The notes under the pieces: generated by a model
Seen by the model: the letters and a program-made list of their open reading frames with translations, nothing else
What the model was told of the DNA's origin: nothing
The model's database searches: none
Program-made: the position numbers and the translations under genes
Assembly: GCA_905147135.1 (NCBI GenBank)
Contig: LR990055.1
Location: 992,001-1,056,000, forward strand
Direction of reading: 5' to 3'
Origin: Blastobasis lacticolella
Taxonomy: Eukaryota; Arthropoda; Insecta; Lepidoptera; Blastobasidae
Length of the DNA: 64,000 nucleotides
Shown: positions 34,325 to 44,930 of the stretch, piece by piece
How positions within the stretch are numbered: the stretch's first letter is position 1
How the letters are laid out: each line of letters starts with the position of its first letter

Positions 34325-34610
34325 ATCTATGAATGTGCAATGTTCGTAAGGCGGTACATCAACAGATTTACTTTGAGCACGCGAGCTCGACGCTGTGATC
34401 AATTAATTGCACCAGCCCATAAGACAACTCTATGGGATAAAAGTGTTATAATAATGGTGCCGAAAATCTATAACAAACTACCGGCACACATCAGAGGCTG
34501 TAATGACTGGGTAGTATATAAAAAAAGAATACTTGAATATTTAGTTGACAAAGCATATTACTCTATTAGCGAATTTTTAAGCGACAGTACAAATTAACTT
34601 AGGAAATAAC
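34325..34610 (+). mobile_element. LINE C-terminal end fragment
   Basis: An 85-codon plus frame with APAHKTTLWDKSVIIMVPKI and YNKLPAHIRG, ending KAYYSISEFLSD. This is the C-terminal pattern of CR1/Jockey-like reverse transcriptases, and an AT-rich 3' UTR follows. Not a host gene. Confidence 0.6.
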
Positions 34611-35014
34611 TGCAAATATTGGAAATAAAAAATGTAATTTAATGACTTATGCTTAGTAATGTAAATAAAATATATGCTTAGTAATAAAATAAATTTGACA
34701 TTATTATTTAATAACAATTTGACATGTGCGTAGATATATTTTATTTTATTTTAAGGAACTAAAACTGAATTATTGTACGTCCGTGGGCAGACCACAGAGC
34801 TCTCTGTATTCACTTAACACCTGTATATTATTTATATGTATGTACCAACCTGTGTGTCACAATAAAAGTATTTGATTTGATTTGATCTTCCATCACTACA
34901 TATTATAAAACAAAGTCCCACGCCGCGTCTGTCTGTCTGTCTTTTCGCGATGAATTGAAAAACTACTGAACGGATTTTCATGCAGTTTCATTTTAAATTT
35001 AAATTTATCATTTC

Positions 35015-35245
35015 AATGTCTGCTGGTTGCGTGCCCAGGTCGGCAGATCAAAAGACAACTTGAGCAGATGGGGGTACATCGCCTCCACGGAAAGCGCCTG
35101 TGAGTGTGGGGCCTCGCCGCAGACCATGGCGCACTTGCTCATCTGCCCGGCCTGCCCCGACTCATGCACACTCGAAGACTTATTTAAGGCCTCGGACAGT
35201 GCCATCCGCGTCGCTCGGTTTTGGACTGGAAAAATTTAAGTAATA
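35015..35245 (+). mobile_element. LINE C-terminal zinc-motif fragment
   Basis: The plus strand reads RAQVGRSKDNLSRWGYIAS then CECGASPQTMAHLLICPACP, the cysteine-rich C-terminus of a Jockey-type LINE. The same family is at 56090-56520. Confidence 0.7.
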
Positions 35246-35984
35246 ATAAAATAAATATTTATATACATACATACATAGACACATAACTACATACTTTAAC
35301 CTAATTATCATTGACACGATAAGAAGAATGTCTGCTCGGCCGGGAATCAACTCAACACTCAGGTCGTCAATACACACATAGATACACACACAGGTAGATA
35401 AATAGGAACAGACGGCGGGAAACGACTATGTTGTACACTATGTATAGAAGTTCGTGGTCGATTACATTACCCGATATATCGCCCACAACTACGCGACGAC
35501 TCGCATGCGAAAAGTTGCATTTATACAGAAACAAACTTGAAGCTAGACTCTCTCGGGATGGGACACAAACATCAATTGTGGCTCGTGCACAATACAATCT
35601 GAGCAACCATTGTACTTTTCATTCGCATTGACTTCAGTTGGAAAAATGGCTAAGTGCGAGTCGGACCGCATACAGAACGTTCCGTAGCATTCCAGATAAT
35701 ATTAAATAAAAAAGTTTTAACATTTTAGTACCTATGAAGAGTGGCGCTATTGTCTCTATACTATTCATATACTAATAAGAATGTTTGTAATAGCCACGGG
35801 ACTTCAAATATTAAACGCTGTTATATAGTTGGTAGAGCTAATTTACCTTCTGAGAACTTTTTATCAGACAAACAGCAGGAAAGTGCTCACCACTGGCCAC
35901 AGAGCGCTCGGTGCCGCTGTCTACGCACTTCAGCAACACCGTTAGTGCATTGACTACCTCTTATAATAAAACTTAATTTAGGAT

Positions 35985-36282
35985 TAGGTAATGTCCCGGT
36001 TGTGGTCTCGCGCACGAGGGCCCGGGGTCCGCCTTGACCATGATCCCGGATTTGGCAGATCAGATAATTACAGTGGAGCGACTGCCATCTGACCGTGATC
36101 ATGGTTTCACAATCAGTCGCCTGAATGTGCTGATTTCATCTCGTTAAGAGCATCGGTTAGCATACAACTGATGTACAATAACTCAGAAAAGAGTCATTGG
36201 TACATGGCCGCAATGGGATAGAACCCGGTACCTCTTGCTTACGAACTGGATACCTTAACCACTCGGCCACCGACGCTCTTAT
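35985..36282 (-). mobile_element. tRNA-derived SINE (family A)
   Basis: Nearly complete, with the head at the right end (ACTCGGCCACCGACGCTC) and an internal deletion around 36095. Confidence 0.7.
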
Positions 36283-36871
36283 AATATCAATTTTAGTAAC
36301 TTATGATGATGATACGATGTAACAATATTATATTGATACCAGAGCAAGGTGTGATTACATTGTGATTACGTTGATGAAACGTTACAAAGTTATATCTATG
36401 CACTCTTTATATCTATGATCTGTTATATCTATGATCTTAGATCTATGCACTTAGCTTTGTACCTACACTACCTACCAATTAGTGTTAAGGCCAATTTTTA
36501 ATAGGCAACTATCGATTATCTACATTATTAGGATAAAATATATGTTGAAATTTAACACTGGGATTTGAAAAGATTTTGTGATATGCACACTCGCGAAATT
36601 ATCTACGACGCGGTACATGCCAACTCTCCCCTATCTATATATTACACTACCATCTACCATCACACAAATAATCTTGGAATTACTTACCTACTTGCTTCTA
36701 CAAGCGACACCGTTCGCGCAGACTTTATCTACATGCAGACGGAATATCTGTTATTTTATTGTTTGTAATTATTAAATTTTATTCTCACATGTATTTGAAA
36801 ATAAAATTTTGAGACACAAGAGAAAATTGTGCATTCATTCTAATTTGAAAATGCCACGTTATATTTACCTA

Positions 36872-37305
36872 TAGAGCGTCGGTGGCCTAATGGCTAACGG
36901 TTCAAGTAAGCGAGAGGTACCGGGTTTGAACCCCAGCCACCCCTTATTACGTAAATATTTTTTCTGAGTAACATAGGTAGTTCTCGTCTAGTCTAAAATG
37001 ACGCGCCCCACTACTTAGTAAGTTAATTTCGATGAGTGAGTGCAAATATTAATAACGACACTTCATCTGTGTGGGAGCGTCGACTGTTCCAATCGAACGA
37101 CGCGTACAACGTGAACGAGTCTCACAGGCAACTGAATGACCAATTACAACGGCATGTGTATATGTATTGCGTCCATATTTTAAACTTGCTTGTGTGCGTT
37201 AATCCGATAGTGGGGCGCGTCATTTTGTCCAAACTAAACCGAACCCTTGATCATGGTCAAGGCGGACCCCGTACCCTCGCGTGCAAGAGCACAACTGGGA
37301 TATGG
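36872..37305 (+). mobile_element. SINE family A interrupted by MITE M copy 2
   Basis: A plus-strand head (GCGTCGGTGGCCTAATGGC, box B as GGTTTGAACCC) at 36872-36975 and the SINE end (GATCATGGTCAAGGCGGAC) at 37245-37305 flank a MITE. The middle of the SINE is missing. Confidence 0.55.
36976..37232. mobile_element. MITE family M, copy 2
   Basis: Left end GGTAGTTCTCGTCTAGTCTA and an interior colinear with 28714-28972. The right terminal repeat is degraded after GGGGCGCGTCATTTT. Confidence 0.65.
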
Positions 37306-37322
37306 ACGATATTTTTTTTTTT

Positions 37323-37665
37323 TTTTTATGTTATACGGTAGGCAAACAGGCAAGCGGGCCACCTGAAGGAAAGTGGTCACCACTGCCTATAGACATTAGC
37401 AACACCAAGAGTATCGCTAATGCGTTGCCCACCTCTATAACACGTTGCTCTGGCAGCAAAAAGCAAATGCCACTCCACTGCCAAAGCCACGGTTCCCCAA
37501 ATCCCCACCCCATGGAGCACTGGAAACCTTACTCACCGGCAGAAACAAAATACTATTTAAAAGAGTATTATTTAGCTGCGATATTCTGTAAGGTGGAGGT
37601 ACTTCCCCAGTCGGGCGGCTCCAATTCGAACGAGATACCCCGCTATGCCCTACCTCTCTTAAAAA
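37323..37665. mobile_element. Dispersed repeat, CATACGGTAGG type, second copy
   Basis: Nearly identical to 14992-15335 and preceded by a 16-base T run, which marks a poly(A)-type retrotransposon end on the minus strand. Confidence 0.65.
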
Positions 37666-37701
37666 ATATATAAGATAAGATATAAATAAATAAATAATCG
37701 T

Positions 37702-37925
37702 GGACAAATTCACACAGCGCCATCTAGACCCAAAGTAAGCAAAGCTTGTGTTATGGGTGCAAGATAACTGATAAACTACTTATATACTTTTAAACACATA
37801 CTTATTACACATAAAACACCCAGACCCGTAACAGAAATTAAAATTCATCATTTCAATTTCTGCCCGGTCGGGAATCGAACCCGGGACCTCTTGCGTGGCA
37901 TACTGAACCACTCAGGTCGTCTGCA
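37702..37925 (-). mobile_element. tRNA-derived SINE (family B)
   Basis: Full-length minus copy from GACAAATTCACACAGCGCC to GAACCACTCAGGTCGTC. Box B is present as GGGAATCGAACCCGGGACC on the plus strand. Confidence 0.7.
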
Positions 37926-38527
37926 AGCAAGCTCCTATTTAGATAACAAAGGCGTTACATTAATTTACTTTAGCTACATACACAACTACCAAACCAAATG
38001 GGTAGCCAAGCCCCCAAAGCCATACGCATTATTTCGATCTACCCGCAAATGTTATATAATAGAGTATCAATCGGCGGACGCGAGCGAGACGTAGCCGATC
38101 TCAACAAATGCGGGTATTCAGCAAATAAATCGAAACCCGTATTGTTGGTTTAGAATAGCAAAATGCAAGCTTAGCGTTCGTCGGCTGTATTCTTTAACGT
38201 GGATATTGTAGACTTTACAGAAGTATTGGAGCAATGTTTTCATGTCTACGTTGTGGACAAAGCGCAACGAGTTCGTCTGAGTTTGTGTTTGGGAGATGTT
38301 AGGAGCAGTTTGCAGTGGACGTCATTGCAGGCGAGGGATCTGTAGGCAATGTTTATAAAATAGTAGCGACCCTCCCGTCTTCGCACGAGTATACGTACTT
38401 TAAAGAATCACCCGCTGAGCAAATCTAAATATTGTCTGAAATTTCATCACAATCGGTCCAGCCATTTTGGTGTTTATGGAGAACATACAGACTTTTATCA
38501 TTTTGTCATCGATTTTTATTTATAAAA

Positions 38528-38787
38528 GTAGCGACTCGTCCCGGGTTCCCAAATGTCTAATCTAAAATGACGCGCCCCACACAAGCAAGTTTAAAATATG
38601 GACGCAATACATATACAAATGCCGTTGTAATTGATCATTCGGTTACCGGTGAGATTCAAACGTAGGAGAACGCGTCGTTCATTGGCTCCCACACAGATGA
38701 AGTGTCGTTATCAATATTTGCACTCACACATCGAAATCAACTAACTAAGTAGTGGGGCGCGTCATTTTAGACTAGACGAGCTCTACC
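38528..38787. mobile_element. MITE family M, copy 3 (reverse)
   Basis: Reverse complement of the other two copies. The right end CTAGACGAGCTCTACC is intact; the left end carries a short extra segment between the terminal motif and the inner GACGCGCCCC block. Confidence 0.7.
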
Positions 38788-38887
38788 TATGAAATCTAAA
38801 GATTGTCTGAAAATTAAGGCTGTGCTGGGGGCTCGCACTTCCGCTCCCTCCCCATAGGTATTTTAGAACCTAGGTTTTGATGACTTA

Positions 38888-39139
38888 GGCACCTATTACA
38901 TTTGGCAAAATCCAGTCGTCTAAATTCAGTAGCAAAAAGCGTAACAGCGAATCAAAGATGAATGTATTGCTCATAAAATAAGGTAAATTTTTGGATCACG
39001 CCTTTTGAAAAGCAGAGCGACGTGTAACACAATATAAGTAATACAACAATGGACCTCATTCTATGAGCAATAGGTACATTTCACTTTGATTTGCTCTCTC
39101 GCCTTTTGATTCTGAATTTAGCCAAATGTAATAAGCGCT
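38888..39139. mobile_element. Foldback MITE flanked by TTA
   Basis: A 252-bp element whose two halves are imperfect inverted repeats of about 90 bp (TATTACATTTGGC ... TTGCTCAT and complement), flanked by TTA on both sides (38885-38887 and 39140-39142). Harbinger-like by target site; no coding capacity. Confidence 0.6.
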
Positions 39140-39589
39140 TTATTGTCTACATTTAGTTTCTAAGTTAATTTATGATATAATATATGTACTTCGTCATATT
39201 TTGCTAGTGATTATTTTAATATGTATAGAAAACCATACTTAGATAATTTCAGATCTGTAATTTCATGCCTGAAACACAGGGTATCATATTATCCTAGCTC
39301 AGGCAAAAAAATATGTTTTATTTTTACCTTTTACGTGTTAAAAACATCTACAATTGTAATGTATTTCACAATATTTAATAAACTTTTTATTTATTTTATT
39401 TATTCTTATTTACGAGTGTAAAGATTGGTAGTAGGAGTCTACTACCACTAGGCTGCTATCGGGATGTGCCAATTATGGCTTTATGCTCCTCGTACGGTAA
39501 GACATGAACACACATGACCCTTGACCATTTCGTGTTTGGGTTTATCGGAATCGGGTGTTGTAACAATCTCCATTTTGTTACCCATTACA

Positions 39590-39780
39590 CTTTTTTTTTA
39601 ATTAGACTTGTCAGGCATTTGACCGCCATCTGGTAGTAAGTGACGATGTGACCGATTATGGAGCATGCCTGTCTAGGAACAGCCTATTCACTCTAGCCTT
39701 GAAGATGTCCAGATTATAATGATGAGGGACTACACTCGCCGTACGCACTATAAAGGTTACACCTATAGATGCCTACAGGC
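39590..39780 (-). mobile_element. LINE C-terminal end fragment
   Basis: Same family as 12205-12500 (TTTGACCGCCATCTGGTAG, GATTATGGAGCATGCC), more decayed. It continues into DNA matching 55505-55640 in reverse. Confidence 0.55.
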
Positions 39781-39944
39781 TCTATAATTTGCGTGTGAGA
39801 GTTGGTGCTGTACCTAAAACTTCATTTCCGTCTATAATTAATTATCAATTTTCCGGTGGTTATTTCCCACAAGCTATACATTTCAATGTTACATTATATG
39901 CCTTGCGTAATAACTTAACTTAGAAAAACGTTTTCGACCCCTGG

Positions 39945-40400
39945 CCAAGTTTACATATACTCCAATATTTCCTTAACTACTGAACCGATTTAAATAAAAC
40001 AAAACTGAGAACCTTATAAATAAAGGAAACCGCATCAGTAGCCGTATTCACAAAGATTCGAAACCGTTTCCGAACGATTCGACACGAAATTCGTGAGCGG
40101 CGAATCCGTGTCGAACGATTTGAAAACTGTTATTCAGCATCCCGATAGATTCCACGGAAACTCTACTCTCTATAACATATGAAAATTTCATCAAAACTAA
40201 CTGAAACCACATTTTCCTAAGAACTTTTGTGGAGTCCTTTGTCGATTCCGTATCCGAATCCGATTTCCGAGCCATTGTGAATACGGCTACAGAATCGGTC
40301 CATCCGTTCTGAAGCTACGATGCCACAGGCAGACACACACCTCCACACATACAGACACACAAATTCACACGTCAAACTCCCCTCGCTTTTCACTGGAGGC
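39945..40400 (+). mobile_element. RTE-type LINE 3' end split by a MITE
   Basis: The two halves (39945-40035 and 40291-40400) align with 27855-28010: AACCGATTTAAATAAAAC on the left, ATCGGTCCATCCGTTCTGAA on the right, then ACACAGACAC-type repeats. Confidence 0.55.
40039..40289. mobile_element. MITE inserted in the RTE tail
   Basis: Terminal inverted repeat TAGCCGTATTCACAA with its exact complement at 40275-40289. CAG occurs on both sides (40036-40038 and 40290-40292), so removing element plus one CAG restores a sequence matching the uninterrupted RTE tail near 27925. Confidence 0.7.
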
Positions 40401-41379
40401 CAAAATCCTAACCACCACACAACCTACAGCAGAACATTCCCCGAGCATTGGAACCGCCCGCGCTTCATCCATTTCGATAATCGCACCGTTTATCCGAGAG
40501 AAATACGTCGCTTAAACACTTGGAACGGTTTAAAACTTTAAAACGGGGGTGCGTTTTTAAGAATTGCTGACTCGTCAAAAAGTAGGTAAACAATAAACTG
40601 TTTACAGCTACCTAGAGTAAAAACAAGTTCTTCAACGAAAACAATTTTTTTTCTTGAAGGTCTATATTAAACTCCCGACGAAAAAAGAGGGGTGCTAGAT
40701 ATAAGTTTAGAGTCTACAGAAACACATATGTGGCTTTCTGTAGCTCATAAACTCAAAAACCACTCAACGGATTTTCTCGCAGTTTTCACATTGGTGAAAA
40801 ATTGTCTATTATTTATTTATCGTATGGCTTTTAAGTTCCTACTGCTACTTAAATTCTCAATTTACATTTCGTCAAGTAGGCGAGAGCTTCAGCCGAAAGG
40901 GGCTGAAAATCTTCCGCTTGCCCGCGGAAGATTGTCTATTGAGACAGAGTGATTCATGAGGAATGTTTAGGTGTGTAATTTGTTTAGGTTACTAGGTACC
41001 TGTGCGAAGTCGGGGCGGGTCGCTTGTCAGAAATATATTCGTTGCAGAACTAAAGTCACCGACATAGTTTTGGGGTGATAACGATGTATAGATACTTTTA
41101 GATACCAATTTATTTCAGAAGTTTATTTTACTGTACAGATGACAAGACGTTTCATACACTCAAAACCAAGATCAGCTCATCATCGGGACGAATACTCGTC
41201 CCGCCGGTAAAATTCGAGAGGGCCCAGTTAAGTACCGACTCGGTACTGCATGTGAAGATGGAAATTAGTTACCACCATGAAGTTATAGGGTAAAGGTGCA
41301 GAGAACACTCCTAATACATACTTGAAACAATACATTTGTATCGCTCTCTGTGGTCAGGCCTTAGCTTTCTAACTTGAGT

Positions 41380-41530
41380 TTTCACACTGTATGTATGAGC
41401 TTTTGAGCTTTCATTCATACTGTATGTGTGAATGAAAACCATAATTCATACATGCAGTATGAATGAAACCCATAATTCATACATGCAGTATGAATGAAAA
41501 CATTCATTCATACATACAGTATGAATGAAA
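41380..41530. repeat. Palindromic tandem repeat
   Basis: About 31-bp units with CATAATTCATACATGCAGTA and GAATGAAAC repeat in tandem. The outer parts (GCTTTCATTCATACTGTATG and its complement) make the whole region fold back on itself. Confidence 0.65.
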
Positions 41531-41638
41531 GCTCAGACCGAGAAAACATTTTAAAATATTTTGTAGGTATTTGACTCAAGCTTTTGTTCGAAATGTTCTC
41601 TCGATATTTTATACCTTCATGGTCACAACCGTCCCTTA

Positions 41639-41756
41639 GGCACTATCCTAATTGGCTACGATCGTGGTCGTGCGACGGGCGTTTTAAGGTCTCCAATTGG
41701 TCGGACGACGTCCGTACGACAATGGTCGCTCGACCGTTTCCAATTAGGATATCACC
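41639..41756. mobile_element. Short MITE flanked by TTA
   Basis: 118 bp with inverted ends containing TATCCTAATTGG, flanked by TTA at 41636-41638 and 41757-41759. The interior is GC-richer (CGACG/CGTCG words). Confidence 0.6.
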
Positions 41757-42516
41757 TTAGGGTGGCCTTTGATAAGTAAGTGTGATTTGTAACTCGAAAG
41801 GGCTAACGTGAAAAAAACACAAGCATTAAATATTAAAATAATCTTTAATTCATCAGTATAATCATAATAATTATTAGTATTAATAGTAATAAATCTATAA
41901 TAATATATTACACTGTTAATCATACATAAGTTAATAATTTAATTCTTCAAACACATTATTTTAATCAATCAACGCAATTGGACACCATGTCTTTGGATTT
42001 TACAAAGATTCGTATCACCAAGTATCAGGTCGTTACTTGAAAGGCACTATTGAGTAAAAAATCTACATTATGCATGCTAGATACTGTACTAGATAAATAT
42101 AAGATACATATTGCGCCAAACTTCTACTTCACTCTAGAACTAATCTAATTAACAGGCGCTCCGATTTGGCTGGAGCCGACCAACCGTCACAGTATTTCCT
42201 TTGGACTATGAGATGGGATCGTGAATTGAGTTAAATCAAATTACAGCAGATTAGGGCGTCAGGTATTAGGGGCACGACGACCGAGTGAAGTGTAGAAGGA
42301 AGAGCAGGAAAGCGGCTGGTAGAAGCCAGGATTGACCGAAGTATCAAATCATTAAGGACTTATTATTATGACGACTAAGTATTGTGTGTTTGACTCTACA
42401 GTTGTGCCTAAGAACTTAGTGTTTTGCGAATTATACTAGAAAATTTAAAAAAAAAAAAATTATTCAGAGACGGTTTGTCAAGTGAACTAACATAGCAATT
42501 TCGCTCTTTGTCATTT

Positions 42517-42812
42517 TGGCGTTAATGTCCTGGTCGTGCCCTCGCGCGCGAGGCCCCAGGGTCCACCTTGACCATGATCCAGGATTTGGCCGATCAGGTA
42601 ATTACAGTGGAGCGATTGCCATCTGACCTCCGTGACCTTGTTAAAGGGTGTTAACAGGGGTACCTGACCAGATTGGTACATGGTTACAAATTAAATCGCC
42701 TAAATGTGCAAGGAATCCGCCTGTAAGAGGATCGGTTACCGTTCAACGTACATAACTCAGAGTCATTGGTGCATGCGTTCCAACCCGGAACCTCGGGGTA
42801 CCACCGATGCTC
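42517..42812 (-). mobile_element. SINE family A, diverged copy
   Basis: Body strongly matching (GACCATGATCCAGGATTTGG); the head has lost most of its tRNA-like structure. Confidence 0.6.
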
Positions 42813-42819
42813 CTAAACT

Positions 42820-44570
42820 TCGCTTTGTAAATAGTTTATTATTTATGTTTTACGGATCGCCATTCAGGTAATAATGTGTGGGATATGGTCCTTATAGGGT
42901 CGTTCAAGGAAAGGCCTTTCGAGGGTAGTGGACGTTTGCTGGAAACGGACGTTAAAATTTTCAATGCGCGAAGCAACTTCAGAGCGGACTAGAAGTTTGC
43001 CGCGCTATGTACCATTTGGCGTCTTCTATGATTATTGTGGCACTGACATAATGAAATAATTCGGTTACAGACCATTTAAATAAGTAGGGTATACATTTGA
43101 TGTATTAAAAGAAATTTTAAATTTATATCTTTGTTGCATTATATTGAGATATGATCGTTACATGTAAACCTAAACTATTTACGTCTAAAAAATCAAACAA
43201 TCTCTGTTTCCGATGCACATTACAACTTCTAATTCGTTACTATTGTTTGATTATGATTATAATATAATTATTTGAGCAGTCTCATCTATTTCAAGTTTTT
43301 AACCTACATACTTAGATTTTAACAAGAGTATGTCTTTAAATTTCAGGAAAGCCAATCTTAGAAATTACATAGATCCTTTAAAAAAGGGATATTCTGCGAA
43401 GGAATAGCCAGTGCACATCGAAAACTAAGGACTTGTCTTTACATTAAATGTCTTAAGTGGTTCATAACACCATATTGCATTATAAAATTTAAAAACATAA
43501 TTTTCAACACATTTTAGCTATAAAATAAATTCAAAAAGCCTCAAACAATGCCACTTCTTCATATAATATTTATATGCATTTCATCTAAAGAGAACGATCA
43601 GTTGATTCTGAGGATGACCACATTATTGGTCAAATTGTTTTTATATTTTTTAAACATTTTTTATGACGTAAGCGGGTACAATACAGTGTCGAGCGTTTGT
43701 TTAATAGACATAGAAAACTGTTTTTGATATAGATTTATAGGTAAGATTCAACGCTAGTCACTGGACAAACGAAAAATGTATGCGTCTCTTGTTCGCGTAT
43801 TGGTAAGTACAAAAATTCGACTTTTCATTATTATAAGGCAGTGATTGCGGGATCCGTTCACAAATTATAAAGAGTCACTTTCCATTCTGCCAATAGTACG
43901 TAAGGCCCACTACCAGAATAAAATCAGCATCGCTATGGATGCGTGTAACTGGAGACAGTCCAGTCTAAACAGGATAGGTTGAGATGCTGTCGTGCGTACC
44001 AAGTGGCAAGGATATTAGCCGTGTCATAAATTTCTGCTTCAGTTACGTGATACTAAAGATACGACGAAGGACTGAAAATGAATTGTTACAGGCAATCACA
44101 GAATGCTATATTGTCTATCTGCAACCATTGGCAAGTTAGTACAAAAGTCATAAGTTACTCTGAAAAACAATTCTATTATTAATCGTTCACGCTCTTACAC
44201 AGTCTCGTCACATAATACGAAAATAAAGCCGTCCTTTGGGTTGAAAGATGGCGCCACTAGAATATTTTAGGCTGATCAAATTGAGTCGTAAGCTGAATAT
44301 CTTCCATCACACACACGTATTGGCACAACCGTCTCAACTTCATCAGACCTCTATTCAGTTGGAGTCCCCATTATACCTCAGTAATCTAAACTACGACATT
44401 TGTTATACCGCTCACTCGTACCTTGAACTTGACACGAGAGACCAGCACAGAACTGACTACAGACCTACTGTATTCCGATACTACGCAGTCGCACTGTTTA
44501 CTCATAGACAATTCCAGATAAGAGTAAACAGGACGGCATACCTTATCCATTACCTTCATTGCTTGATTTA
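42820..44570. other. Intergenic spacer downstream of Sec31
   Basis: No gene supported. The 107-codon plus-strand frame at 44248-44571 has no recognisable domain. No repeat ends found; a short SINE A scrap lies at 44577-44640. Confidence 0.35.
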
Positions 44571-44744
44571 GCAACCTTGGACCATGGTCAAGGCTGACCC
44601 TAGCCCGAGCGAGAGCACAACCTTGATATTGACTCCAAGATAATGATTTTTAGTATACAGGACGGACGGCATAATCTGTCGAGACTTTTATGGAAGTATG
44701 GCATATGCCGTCAGAGTACAGTAGCGCCGCTAATCTTGGTCCGT

Positions 44745-44930
44745 TCAGAAGTAGACTTGCAGCTGCTGTGCCAACTGAAATAGGACCTTAAGTCCGGGTA
44801 TGAAGGACGCGGCTGCAGCGAAGTCGGGTCCACTGGCCAACGCTGCGGACACGGCGACCGCGGACTGGTAGTCTCCACCCTGAGCGTGTGACACGCATGA
44901 GTGCAGCGAATTGACAGCCGATTCTGACAG
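44745..44930 (-). CDS. Sec31: Sec31 terminal exon
   Basis: Window residues 717-777, starting LSESAVNSLHSC and ending QLAQQLQVYF, then TGA at 44747-44745. It corresponds to the end of human SEC31A, where LSP...GLH and FMPVLKVV occupy the same places. The acceptor is CCATCCCCAG. The exon starts in phase 0. Confidence 0.93.
   Translation of the reverse strand: MSESAVNSLHSCVSHAQGGDYQSAVAVSAALASGPDFAAAASFIPGLKVLFQLAQQLQVYF

Noticed and set aside
44248..44571. 107-codon plus-strand ORF just downstream of Sec31
   Set aside because: No domain, no promoter and no conservation argument available; most likely chance.
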